A stretch of DNA of 64,000 nt from NCBI RefSeq assembly GCF_008386505.1, contig NZ_VUNZ01000001.1, positions 868,001 to 932,000 on the forward strand, in the 5' to 3' direction. A model generated the notes under the pieces. It saw only the letters and a list, made by a program, of their open reading frames with translations, made no database searches and was not told the origin of the DNA. The DNA comes from Chryseobacterium sediminis. Its GTDB lineage: Bacteria; Bacteroidota; Bacteroidia; Flavobacteriales; Weeksellaceae. Shown piece by piece: positions 8,543-16,957 of this stretch; position 1 is the stretch's first letter, and every line of letters starts with the position of its first letter. The position numbers and the translations under genes are program-made.

Positions 8543-9580
8543 ATGAGTAATGTTTACGATAATATCCTTGGCCTAATAGGACATACTCCTATGGTGAAGC
8601 TAAATACTGTTACAAAAGATATTCCAGCAACCGTTTATGCCAAGTTAGAATCATATAATCCTGGACATTCCACCAAAGACCGAATCGCACTTCACATTAT
8701 AGAGAACGCAGAGAAAAAAGGCCTTTTAAAAGAAGATTCTGTAGTTGTAGAAACTACATCCGGCAATACTGGGTTTTCTATTGCGATGGTATGTATCATT
8801 AAGGGATATAAGTGTATTCTTGCAGTAAGTGATAAAACAAAACCAGAGAAAATTGCTTACCTGAAAGCATTGGGTGCTACGGTGTATATATGCCCAGCCA
8901 ATGTACCGGCAGATGATCCGAGATCATACTATGAAGTTGCTAAAAGAATCGCCCAGGAAACTCCTAATTCTATTTACATCAATCAATATTTTAACGAGCT
9001 GAATATTGATGCGCACTATCAGACCACAGGTCCCGAGATCTGGGAACAGACGGAAGGTAAGATCACTCACCTTTTTGCCTGCACCGGAACCGGAGGTACG
9101 CTATCCGGATCAGCAAAGTTTTTGAAAGAGAAAAACCCCGATATTAAAATTATCGGAGTAGATGCAGATGGCTCTATACTAAAAAGCTATCACGAGACAG
9201 GAGAAATTCACAAAGAAGATGTACATCCTTATCAAATTGAAGGAATGGGTAAAAACCTGATCCCTGCTGCCCTGCTTTTCGACAAGGTGGATGAATTTGT
9301 AAGGGTAAATGATGAAATGTCCGCGTACAGGACCCGCGAAATTGCTTTGAAAGAAGCCATTATGGGAGGTTATACTACCGGAGCTGTAACACAGGGTCTG
9401 ATGCAGTATGCACAGTCTCACGAGCTTACAGAAAATGACATTGTTGTTTTAATATATCCTGACCACGGTTCAAGATACATCACTAAAGTATACAGTGATC
9501 AATGGATGGCCGAACAGGGATTTGTTAACAACTGTGTTCACAATTATGACGAAGTTTTCAAAACGGAGTTTATCAAATAA
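8543..9580 (+). CDS. Cysteine-synthase-like PLP enzyme, probable cysteate synthase
   Basis: A 345-residue fold-type II PLP enzyme. The Schiff-base lysine is K45 in NPGHSTKDRIA, the phosphate-side loop is TSGNTG at 72-77, and the glycine-rich PLP loop is TGTGGTLSGSAKF near residue 175-187. This is the CysK/CysM/CBS superfamily, but the substrate loop and C-terminal extension (YSDQWMAEQGFVNN) differ from ordinary CysK. The next gene on the strand is an SPT-like acyltransferase, which suggests that this enzyme makes L-cysteate from an activated serine and sulfite for sulfonolipids. That is inference from context; plain cysteine synthase or cystathionine synthase remains possible. The fold assignment is secure. 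Confidence 0.75.
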   Translation: MSNVYDNILGLIGHTPMVKLNTVTKDIPATVYAKLESYNPGHSTKDRIALHIIENAEKKGLLKEDSVVVETTSGNTGFSIAMVCIIKGYKCILAVSDKTKPEKIAYLKALGATVYICPANVPADDPRSYYEVAKRIAQETPNSIYINQYFNELNIDAHYQTTGPEIWEQTEGKITHLFACTGTGGTLSGSAKFLKEKNPDIKIIGVDADGSILKSYHETGEIHKEDVHPYQIEGMGKNLIPAALLFDKVDEFVRVNDEMSAYRTREIALKEAIMGGYTTGAVTQGLMQYAQSHELTENDIVVLIYPDHGSRYITKVYSDQWMAEQGFVNNCVHNYDEVFKTEFIK

Positions 9581-9602
9581 GAACGAATAAAATCACGATA
9601 CA

Positions 9603-9642
9603 AATAAAGCCTTTTGCGTATACAGACAAAAAAGGCTTTATT
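9603..9642 (+). repeat. Intercistronic hairpin
   Basis: A perfect 13-bp inverted repeat: AATAAAGCCTTTT at 9603-9615 and AAAAGGCTTTATT at 9630-9642, with a 14-nt loop. It lies between the two PLP enzyme genes. No T run follows the right arm, so it is not a classical terminator on the plus strand; it may reduce read-through or protect the end of the upstream message. Confidence 0.7.
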
Positions 9643-9661
9643 ACTTAAAAATTACGATACA

Positions 9662-10936
9662 ATGTTGGATATTTTTGAAAGAATAAAAGAAAATCCAGGA
9701 CCACTTGGACAATTTGCAGATTATGGTGAAGGCTATTTTATTTTCCCAAGATTAGAGGGACCTATCGGCCCTAGAATGCAGTTTCAGGGGAGAGAAGTAA
9801 TTTTCTGGAGTGCCAATGACTATTTAGGATTGTGTAATCATCCTGAAGTAATAGAAGCGGATGCAAAAGCGGCTGCAGAATATGGAATGTTCTATCCAAT
9901 GGGAGCAAGAGCGATGTCCGGAGAAACAGATCAGCACCTTCAGCTGGAAAGAGAATTGGCAGACTTCGTACAAAAAGAATCAGCATATCTATTGAATTTC
10001 GGTTACCAGGGAATGGTTTCTACCATTGATGCTTTGGTAAGCAGAAATGATGTTATTGTTTATGATATGGATTCTCATGCCTGCATCGTGGATGGAGTAA
10101 GACTTCATTCCGGTAAAAGATTTACCTACAAGCACAATGATATGGCAAGTCTTGAGAAAAATCTTCAGAGAGCAACCAAGGTAGCTGAAGAAACAGGAGG
10201 AGGTATTCTTGTGATTACAGAAGGGGTTTTCGGGATGAGAGGACAGCAGGGAAAAATCAAAGAGATCTGCGATCTTAAATCTAAATACCAGTTCAGACTA
10301 TTGGTAGATGATGCCCATGGTTTCGGGACACTTGGTAAAACAGGTGCCGGTGTAGGTGAAGAACAGGACTGTAATGATCAGATTGATGTATACTTCTCTA
10401 CATTTGCTAAATCAATGGCTGGTTTCGGAGCATTCCTTGCGGGTGACAAAGAAATCATCAGATATCTGAAATTCAACCTGAGATCACAAATCTTCGCAAA
10501 ATCTCTTACGATGCCAATGGTAATCGGAGGATTGAAAAGATTGGAGCTGTTGAGATCAAAACCTGAGATCAAAGCTAAACTTTGGGAGAATGTTTACAAA
10601 CTACAAAACGGACTTAAAGAAAGAGGATTCAATATTGGAGATACCAACACTTGTGTAACTCCGGTAATGATGCAGGGAACTCCGGTAGAAGCAACTCTAT
10701 TGGTAAAAGATTTAAGAGAAAATTATGGTATCTTCACCTCAGTGGTGGTATATCCGGTCATTCCAAAGGGTATGATTCTTTTAAGATTAATTCCTACCGC
10801 TTCCCATACAGATGCAGAGATTAATGAAACTCTGGCTGCATTTGAAGCCATTCATGATAAATTAGTAAGTGGTTACTATAAAGAGCAGGAACAAAAATTA
10901 CTGCAGGAACAAGGATTAAGTTTTAAACCAATTTAA
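9662..10936 (+). CDS. Alpha-oxoamine synthase, probable cysteate (or serine) fatty acyltransferase
   Basis: A 424-residue fold-type I PLP enzyme of the KBL/AONS/SPT family, which joins an acyl thioester to an amino acid with loss of CO2. The PLP lysine is K250 in STFAKSMAGFGAF, closer to the serine palmitoyltransferase motif TFSKS than to Kbl or BioF. The VDDAHGFGTLG motif (215-225) supplies the PLP-ring Asp and His. The start is the ATG at 9662 (MLDIFERIKENPG); the in-frame TTG at 9614 lies inside a hairpin and is rejected. Context after a cysteate-synthase-like gene favours the cysteate-using acyltransferase that starts capnine/sulfonolipid synthesis, as shown genetically in Flavobacterium johnsoniae. 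Serine use for sphingolipids is the main alternative. A terminator follows at 10949-10975. Confidence 0.8.
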   Translation: MLDIFERIKENPGPLGQFADYGEGYFIFPRLEGPIGPRMQFQGREVIFWSANDYLGLCNHPEVIEADAKAAAEYGMFYPMGARAMSGETDQHLQLERELADFVQKESAYLLNFGYQGMVSTIDALVSRNDVIVYDMDSHACIVDGVRLHSGKRFTYKHNDMASLEKNLQRATKVAEETGGGILVITEGVFGMRGQQGKIKEICDLKSKYQFRLLVDDAHGFGTLGKTGAGVGEEQDCNDQIDVYFSTFAKSMAGFGAFLAGDKEIIRYLKFNLRSQIFAKSLTMPMVIGGLKRLELLRSKPEIKAKLWENVYKLQNGLKERGFNIGDTNTCVTPVMMQGTPVEATLLVKDLRENYGIFTSVVVYPVIPKGMILLRLIPTASHTDAEINETLAAFEAIHDKLVSGYYKEQEQKLLQEQGLSFKPI

Positions 10937-10948
10937 TTTAAAAATAAA

Positions 10949-10975
10949 AAAACCACTGATTGATTCAGTGGTTTT
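10949..10975 (+). terminator. Intrinsic terminator after the alpha-oxoamine synthase
   Basis: An 11-bp stem (AAAACCACTGA / TCAGTGGTTTT) with a TTGAT loop and a T-rich tail, starting 12 bp after the stop codon. It ends the 8543-10936 operon, so the downstream EamA gene probably has a separate promoter or relies on read-through. Confidence 0.88.
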
Positions 10976-10998
10976 TTATTTAATACCGATAACAACAC

Positions 10999-11877
10999 AT
11001 GAAACTTAGAGGTTATGCATTGGGGATTTTGTCAGCTGTTTCCTATGGGCTGATTCCAATTTTTATTCTGCCTATCAAGCAGGCACATTTTTCACTGGAC
11101 ATTACTCTGTTCTATAGATTTTTCTTTTCAGCTTTAATGGTGGGAGGATATCTGCTGTATTCAGGAGAAAGTTTTAAAATCAATAAAAAAGAAGCATTAA
11201 TCCTTGCTATACTTGGAGTCTGCTATGCCCTTTCTTCTGAGTTTCTGTTTTTAGGATATGACTTCCTTACTGCTGGAATTGCCTCTACCGTTTTATTTAT
11301 TTATCCGGTTATTGTAGCCTTGATTATGTTTTTCTTTTACAAGGAAAAGCTTACCAGATTGTCAGTTGTCTCTTTATTTCTCGCCTTCATCGGAGTTATT
11401 GTTTTATGCTTAAAAGGTAACGGATTGGAAATTAATTTTACAGGATTGGGAATTGTAATGCTCAGCTCATTATTCTATGCGCTGTATATGGTTATTGTTA
11501 ACAAATCGAATATAAAGGTTTCCGGATTTAAGCTTACTTTCTACTCCATGCTTTTCACCTCCTTATTCTTTATGACCAAAGCCGGAGCAGCTAATGAGTC
11601 GTTTGCTATTCCTTCAGCAGAAATATTTTTTAACTTCCTTATTTTTGCATTTCTCACTACAGTTATTTCCAGCCTTTGTCTTGTGTATGCAATCAAATAT
11701 ATAGGATCTACTCCCGTATCTATTTTAGGCGCTCTGGAACCGGTAGTTGCTGTACTGATCAGTGTACTGATGTTTCATGAAAAGTTTACCAACAACTTAC
11801 TGATCGGGATTACGCTTATTTTAATAGGAGTTACTTTAAATGTGATTACAGACCGTAAAAGCCTGAATCATGCATAA
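10999..11877 (+). CDS. EamA/DMT family transporter
   Basis: A 292-residue inner-membrane protein with ten predicted helices in two five-helix repeats, as in the drug/metabolite transporter superfamily. The first repeat begins GYALGILSAVSYGLIPIFIL and the second near residue 150 (GLGIVMLSSLFYALYMVIV). The end of the second repeat (GSTPVSILGALEPVVAVLIS) carries the characteristic proline/glutamate helix of EamA domains. The family exports amino acids and small metabolites, but the substrate cannot be read from sequence. It follows the putative sulfonolipid genes after a terminator, so a shared role is not established. Confidence 0.88.
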   Translation: MKLRGYALGILSAVSYGLIPIFILPIKQAHFSLDITLFYRFFFSALMVGGYLLYSGESFKINKKEALILAILGVCYALSSEFLFLGYDFLTAGIASTVLFIYPVIVALIMFFFYKEKLTRLSVVSLFLAFIGVIVLCLKGNGLEINFTGLGIVMLSSLFYALYMVIVNKSNIKVSGFKLTFYSMLFTSLFFMTKAGAANESFAIPSAEIFFNFLIFAFLTTVISSLCLVYAIKYIGSTPVSILGALEPVVAVLISVLMFHEKFTNNLLIGITLILIGVTLNVITDRKSLNHA

Positions 11878-12069
11878 AAATAACTGATACAGATAAGATC
11901 AAATTATTAATTTAAAAAAGAAATCATTCGTATCTTTTTATATGATTTGAAAAATATTCAAAAATAACTCTGTCCCTCTGGCATAAAAAAATTTATCTGA
12001 CTATATTGCAATGGTCTATTGATAGGCATTCCCTCCTATCACAGATCAATGCATTTAGTTTAAAAGCCG

Positions 12070-12831
12070 ATGAAAGAATTACAAAAACTCACCAAAGATC
12101 AATTATACAAAAAACTCAAAGAAAAATCCGAAAACCTTTATGCCATCACTCATGAAGCACTGGAAAACAATTTCTTCAATGAAAGCTCTTTAGATGAAGA
12201 AAGCCTTGCTGAGTTTCTTGAAATGCTGGATGATGAAACAGCAGAAAAAATAAAAGATGCCTCACTTCACCTTAATAATGAAGATGATGCTCCCGAGATT
12301 GTCCTCATAAAGAATGAAAACAGCACCTCTCTTGAACTGATTACTGGAGAAGGTGAAGGCTATAAAATCATTCTCATAGAAGGTGATATTCATTTATCCA
12401 AAACCCTTTTTGTTGAAGATTATATTGTTCTTATTGCAACAGGCAGTATACAGGCAGAAAATATTATCATCAACGGTTCACTTTACTGCTCCGGAAATGT
12501 TACCAGCAAAGTATTATTCGGAGCATCAGGCAATGATAACGAAACGTACATCGGTGGAAGTATTATGACGTCCTTAATTGCAGAAAACGGACATTATACT
12601 GTTGCAGAAGGAAATATATATTCCAGATATTTAATTAGTTTTCATAACGAAATAACAGGAAAAACCGGAAAGTTCATCGAGAATATCAGTTTAGAAAAAC
12701 CAAGTGAAATTGGATTACTAAATCCCGAAATTCTGGACGAAGACGGATATTTTGATGAAGATTCTTTTTTAAGATTCATTGATAATAATCCTCCGGATGC
12801 CTTATTTGTTAAACCAACTAACTTATTTTGA
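12070..12831 (+). CDS. Unrecognised acidic protein with a beta-helix-like core
   Basis: A 253-residue protein without signal peptide or membrane helix. The first 85 residues are charged and helical (MKELQKLTKDQLYKKLKEKS and onward, then an acidic EDDETAEK-like stretch). Residues about 95-200 show short alternating hydrophobic strands with turns, such as GDIHLSKTLFVEDYIVLIA, TGSIQAENIIINGSLY, CSGNVTSKVLFG and GGSIMTSLIAENG, spaced like the coils of a bactofilin or other beta-solenoid. The C-terminus is acidic (ILDEDGYFDEDSFLRFIDN). I do not recognise a named family. Bactofilin-like polymer-forming protein is a structural guess only. It lies upstream of the radical SAM gene with a 122-bp gap containing a candidate promoter, so it is likely a separate unit. 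Confidence 0.7.
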   Translation: MKELQKLTKDQLYKKLKEKSENLYAITHEALENNFFNESSLDEESLAEFLEMLDDETAEKIKDASLHLNNEDDAPEIVLIKNENSTSLELITGEGEGYKIILIEGDIHLSKTLFVEDYIVLIATGSIQAENIIINGSLYCSGNVTSKVLFGASGNDNETYIGGSIMTSLIAENGHYTVAEGNIYSRYLISFHNEITGKTGKFIENISLEKPSEIGLLNPEILDEDGYFDEDSFLRFIDNNPPDALFVKPTNLF

Positions 12832-12932
12832 TACACCCCATAGAAACAGATTGTCATTAAACAGAACTCTAAAGACTTTTCATCACTGTTTATAATCAGG
12901 AGAAAAAATTTTTTTCTAAAAAAACTTTAGAA

Positions 12933-12940
12933 TAACTTTG
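12933..12940 (+). promoter_or_regulatory. Putative -7 box of the radical SAM gene
   Basis: TAACTTTG fits TAnnTTTG. It lies 13 bp before the TTG start codon at 12954, implying a very short leader. A -33 box is not clear in the T-rich stretch upstream. Confidence 0.5.
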
Positions 12941-12953
12941 CAAAAAATTTCTG

Positions 12954-15143
12954 TTGAAAGACCTGCTTCTTATTACTCCGCCTTTTACCCAACTTAATAC
13001 TCCTTACCCCGCAACGGCTTATATTAAAGGATTTTTAAATACCAAAAATATTTCCGGTTACCAGGTAGATTTGGGGATTGATGTTATTTTGGAATTATTC
13101 TCAAAGGACGGCATTCAGAAGGTTTTCAGCAAAAAAATTGATCTTCAGGATACCTCTGAAAATTCTCAGAGAATCTATGCCTTAAGAGAAGAATATATTA
13201 AAACCATAGATCAGGTTATTTTGTTTTTACAGGACAAAACGCCCACATTGGCAAGACAGATCTGCAGTATGAATTTCCTTCCGGAAGCTTCCCGTTTCAA
13301 CCAGTTAGATGATATGGAATTTGCTTTTGGTAATATGGGTCTTCAGGATAAAGCTAAACATCTAGCAACATTATATTTAGAAGATATATCAGATTATATT
13401 GTTGAAAATATTGATCCCGATTTTGGTTTCAGCAGATATGCGGAACGCCTCGGGAAAAGTGCCAATTCTTTTGATGAATTATATTTAAAATTATCTGGCG
13501 GTCTAACATTTATAGATGAATTTACTTTAAAAATTCTTCGTGAAAAAATAGAAATGGTTCAGCCGAAATTGGTTTGTTTTTCAATCCCTTTTCCCGGCAA
13601 TCTCTACTCTGCTTTCAAATGTGCGCAATGGATCAAAAAGAATCACCCTCACATCAAAATTGCGATGGGTGGAGGTTTTCCCAATACCGAATTAAGAGAA
13701 ATTAAAGATCAGAGGGTTTTTGAATTCTTTGATTTTATCACGTTAGATGATGGTGAACTTCCTATTGAACTTCTTTACCAGAATTTAGAAATTTCCAACG
13801 GAGAAGGTGAATTTAAGAGAACTTTTCTCCTCGAAAATCAAGAAGTTGTTTATAAGAATAATTCTAAAAGACATGACTACAAGCAAGCTGATATCGGTAC
13901 TCCGGATTATACGGATTTAAGGCTGGATCAATATATTTCTGTTATCGAAATTGCCAATCCCATGCACAGCTTATGGAGTGATGGAAGATGGAACAAACTC
14001 ACAATGGCTCATGGATGCTACTGGGGAAAATGTACGTTTTGTGATATTTCGTTAGACTATATTAAAATCTACGAACCTATTTCTGCTAAAATTCTGGTAG
14101 ACCGAATTGAAGAACTGATCAGAACAACAGGTGAAACCGGATTCCATTTTGTGGATGAAGCCGCACCGCCAGCCCTTATGAGAGAGGTTGCTTTAGAAAT
14201 TCTCCGAAGAAATCTTGTTGTTACCTGGTGGACAAATATTCGTTTTGAAAAAAGTTTTACCCGAGATTTATGCTATCTTCTGAAACTTTCAGGATGTGTT
14301 GCTGTTTCCGGTGGACTTGAAGTGGCCAGTGACCGATTGTTAAAATTAATAGACAAAGGAGTGTCTGTAGAACAGGTTGCCAATGTAACAAGAAATTTTA
14401 CAGAAGCCGGAATTATGGTGCATGCTTATCTGATGTATGGCTACCCCACCCAAACCGTTCAGGAAACAGTTGATTCTTTAGAAATGATTCGGCAGATGTT
14501 TGAAATGGGAATTCTTCAAAGTGGTTTCTGGCATCAGTTTGCGATGACAGCCCATTCACCTGTGGGAATGAAGCCGGAAGATTTTGGCGTTGTTCCGGTA
14601 AAACAGGAAATTTTGTTTGCCAATAATGATATAGACTTTCAGGATAAAACCGGAATTGATCATAATAAGTTTAGCTTCGGACTAAAAAAATCCCTATTCA
14701 ATTTTATGCATGGAGTGAATTTTGAACTACCACTTCAGGAGTGGTTTGATTTTAAAATTCCAAGAACTACTATTCATCCGGATTATATTCATGACTGTCT
14801 TTTAGAAGATGGACAGTTTCAATTGAAGACCAACTCCAAAGTGGTCTTTTTGACCAAAAATGTAATCGCTGAGAATCGCGTAAAAAATAAAAAGAAATAT
14901 TCTGGTACATATACCGTACTTACATTCCACTTAAAAACCAATATTGTGAAGATTGAGCTGGAACAGGAAAAGGCAAAATGGCTGATGAATGTACTGGAAG
15001 AGAATTCTATTGAAAATTCAAAAAAGCCTACTATTCAACAACTTAAGAGTCAATTTGAGGAAGATTTTGAAGATTTTGAACTATTCTGGTTCTCAAAACC
15101 GATGCAACAATTGAAGGAAAATGGTGTGATTTTAAGTTTATAA
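12954..15143 (+). CDS. B12-binding-type radical SAM protein
   Basis: A 729-residue enzyme. The N-terminal part opens MKDLLLITPPFTQLNTPYP, as in cobalamin-binding radical SAM proteins, and the segment around PKLVCFSIPFPGN through KIAMGGGFPNTELREI looks like a Rossmann-type B12-binding fold, although the DxHxxG base-off motif is not seen. The radical SAM cluster is C355, C360 and C363 (GCYWGKCTFCD), a CX4CX2C spacing rather than CX3CX2C. ETGFHFVDEAAPP and GGLEVASDRLLKLIDKG are further core motifs. The start is TTG at 12954 directly after a -7 box; no ATG gives the correct N-terminus. Substrate is unknown. No precursor peptide, exporter or partner enzyme lies next to it. Confidence 0.82.
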   Translation: MKDLLLITPPFTQLNTPYPATAYIKGFLNTKNISGYQVDLGIDVILELFSKDGIQKVFSKKIDLQDTSENSQRIYALREEYIKTIDQVILFLQDKTPTLARQICSMNFLPEASRFNQLDDMEFAFGNMGLQDKAKHLATLYLEDISDYIVENIDPDFGFSRYAERLGKSANSFDELYLKLSGGLTFIDEFTLKILREKIEMVQPKLVCFSIPFPGNLYSAFKCAQWIKKNHPHIKIAMGGGFPNTELREIKDQRVFEFFDFITLDDGELPIELLYQNLEISNGEGEFKRTFLLENQEVVYKNNSKRHDYKQADIGTPDYTDLRLDQYISVIEIANPMHSLWSDGRWNKLTMAHGCYWGKCTFCDISLDYIKIYEPISAKILVDRIEELIRTTGETGFHFVDEAAPPALMREVALEILRRNLVVTWWTNIRFEKSFTRDLCYLLKLSGCVAVSGGLEVASDRLLKLIDKGVSVEQVANVTRNFTEAGIMVHAYLMYGYPTQTVQETVDSLEMIRQMFEMGILQSGFWHQFAMTAHSPVGMKPEDFGVVPVKQEILFANNDIDFQDKTGIDHNKFSFGLKKSLFNFMHGVNFELPLQEWFDFKIPRTTIHPDYIHDCLLEDGQFQLKTNSKVVFLTKNVIAENRVKNKKKYSGTYTVLTFHLKTNIVKIELEQEKAKWLMNVLEENSIENSKKPTIQQLKSQFEEDFEDFELFWFSKPMQQLKENGVILSL

Positions 15144-15430
15144 AAATTTTCAATTTTTTCTCAAGGATTTTTAAAATGATAGATGCTTCCTAGAAAATGT
15201 AAGTAAAGCAACTCTTTTTGACCTTTCAAAAACATTCATACAATCTCACATAACCATAAAGTTTTTTATGGATTGAATTCTTATTGCAATTCTGTAAAGT
15301 CTTGGTTAAAGACTACATGTCTCTTGATAAATTATAGCTAGCAAAAGGTTTAAACAAACTTATTATCAATAGCTTACAATAATTAATACGATTTGCCGTT
15401 GTTAAGATCAATATAAAAATTAATAACACT

Positions 15431-15970
15431 ATGAAAAATTTTAAATCGATCTTAACATTGATATTATTCTCTGTTTTTAGTCTTAATAGTGCGCAAAAGA
15501 CAGGATATGTAGATTTCCAGTATATATTAGAAAAGATGCCTCCTTATAAAAATGCTGAAGCAAGATTAAATGCACAAATTGACACCTGGCAATCTGAACT
15601 TCAAAATTTACAATCTGTATATGAAAAGAAAAAATCGGCTTTTGAAAATGAAAAAATTTTATTAACTGAAGAGCAGTTAAAGTTTCGGGAAAAAGAAATA
15701 ACAGAGCTGGACAAAAATATTAAGTTGATCACCATGCAAAGATTTGGGACTAACGGAGAAATTACGATGCTTAGAAAAAATCTGATTATTCCTTTTGAAG
15801 ATCAAATATATAATGCTATAACGCTTATTGCTGAAAAAAATGGATTAGCCACAGTTTACAATAAAGATCACAATGTTCTTTATCTCCAGAAAAGGTTTGA
15901 TTATACAGAAAAAGTCTTAGGGATTCTCTTAGCACAGTCTTCTGTTACTGATAAAAATAATAAAAATTAA
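15431..15970 (+). CDS. OmpH/Skp family periplasmic chaperone
   Basis: A 179-residue exported protein. It has a signal peptide ending near LNSAQ, then KTGYVDFQYILEKMPPYKNAE, the classic Skp start where a beta-strand (TGYVD) leads into the long helices. Residues about 45-115 form a charged coiled coil (SELQNLQSVYEKKKSAFENE and following), and the final part returns to the body domain (GLATVYNKDHNVLYL). Skp-type trimers hold unfolded outer-membrane proteins in the periplasm. It is monocistronic here, with a 287-bp AT-rich gap upstream in which I see no gene. Confidence 0.9.
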   Translation: MKNFKSILTLILFSVFSLNSAQKTGYVDFQYILEKMPPYKNAEARLNAQIDTWQSELQNLQSVYEKKKSAFENEKILLTEEQLKFREKEITELDKNIKLITMQRFGTNGEITMLRKNLIIPFEDQIYNAITLIAEKNGLATVYNKDHNVLYLQKRFDYTEKVLGILLAQSSVTDKNNKN

Positions 15971-16004
15971 CCTCTGGTAAAAAACTCCAGGGTTTCTATT
16001 AGTT

Positions 16005-16030
16005 TTGGCTAAAGCCCGTCCCTATTGATA
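16005..16030. repeat. Dispersed intergenic repeat, GGCTAAAG type, copy 1
   Basis: Contains TTGGCTAAAGCCCGTCCC followed by TATTGATA. Related copies are at 48175-48201 and 52918-52945. All three sit in gaps beside gene ends. This one lies between the convergent OmpH gene and the 16060-16878 gene. Confidence 0.7.
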
Positions 16031-16059
16031 GAAAAAGAATAATTCTTCCAAATTTATTA

Positions 16060-16878
16060 TTAATTAGGGCTTTCTTTTGAAACGGTACCCACAGATACTT
16101 TTTCTTGTATTTTAATAAAATTAGGATCCATAATAGCCATTCGTTCAGCAAGTGCTTTATAGGTTGGGAACTTCAGGATTGAAGCTCTGCCTGACATTTC
16201 TTTGTAAATTGTAAAAGACTTTCCGCCTGCTGTCTTTAATTGCTTTGTGGTAGTAATATATCTCCCGATCAGCTTACTTTTAGCATCGTAGATCTCAATA
16301 TCTATAGATGTTTTATCCATAATTGTATCATCTGAGCCGAAACTTACAGGTAAATTGGTAAAATATCCCACCGGAACACCATTGCTTAAGATCTCTCCCA
16401 CTTTATTGACCTCAATATTCATCTTATCAATTTTCTTTCTGATCGTGTAAGCATCTTTGGTCTTGCTGTCCAGCTTTCTTTTGGGAACATTTGAAAAAAT
16501 CTCATCAAGATTTTTCACATTAATACCTTTATTATCAATGATTTTAAGGTCCTTCACTGAGGTATAGACTGCTGACTTTTCTTCACCAGAGAATGCTGAA
16601 GGTGATGAATAATCAATTTCAATCGTTTTGTCCCTGTTATATACTCTATTGATACTGATATAGCTGTCCCGAACAGAATCAACGATATTTTTATCAATGA
16701 ATTTTATAGTATACAATGGAGTCTCTTTAAGATCCATAAACGTATATTCGCTGGATTTGTTGGACAGTTTCGCTACCGGAATACCGTCCAGATTGATAAT
16801 TCCTCTTTTGGTCTTGATATTCTGAGCATGGAGGAAAACACCCAGAACTGTAAAGAATATGATTATGCCTCTCTTCAT
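16060..16878 (-). CDS. Secreted protein of unknown function
   Basis: A 272-residue protein with a signal peptide (MKRGIIIFFTVLGVFLHAQ). The mature part is lysine- and strand-rich with no cysteine and no motif that I recognise. It contains two similar short phrases, GIINLDGIPVAKLS near residue 26 and GEILSNGVPVGYFT near residue 162, which suggests two related small beta units. It is separated from atpC by a terminator, so it is not part of the ATP synthase operon. Confidence 0.75.
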   Translation of the reverse strand: MKRGIIIFFTVLGVFLHAQNIKTKRGIINLDGIPVAKLSNKSSEYTFMDLKETPLYTIKFIDKNIVDSVRDSYISINRVYNRDKTIEIDYSSPSAFSGEEKSAVYTSVKDLKIIDNKGINVKNLDEIFSNVPKRKLDSKTKDAYTIRKKIDKMNIEVNKVGEILSNGVPVGYFTNLPVSFGSDDTIMDKTSIDIEIYDAKSKLIGRYITTTKQLKTAGGKSFTIYKEMSGRASILKFPTYKALAERMAIMDPNFIKIQEKVSVGTVSKESPN

Positions 16879-16904
16879 ACAATCAGACTTTTACAAATAA
16901 AAAA

Positions 16905-16927
16905 AAGTGTAACACAAAGTTACACTT
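16905..16927 (-). terminator. Terminator of the atpD-atpC operon
   Basis: A 9-bp stem (AAGTGTAAC / GTTACACTT) with an ACAAA loop. Read on the minus strand it is followed by eight T residues (16897-16904). It lies 31 bp past the atpC stop codon. Confidence 0.85.
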
Positions 16928-16957
16928 TCTTGAAAATATATTTAGCTTTTCATTTAA

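Noticed and set aside
9614..9661. Upstream TTG extension of the alpha-oxoamine synthase
   Set aside because: The extension falls inside an intercistronic hairpin and has no family match, while the ATG at 9662 starts exactly where relatives start.
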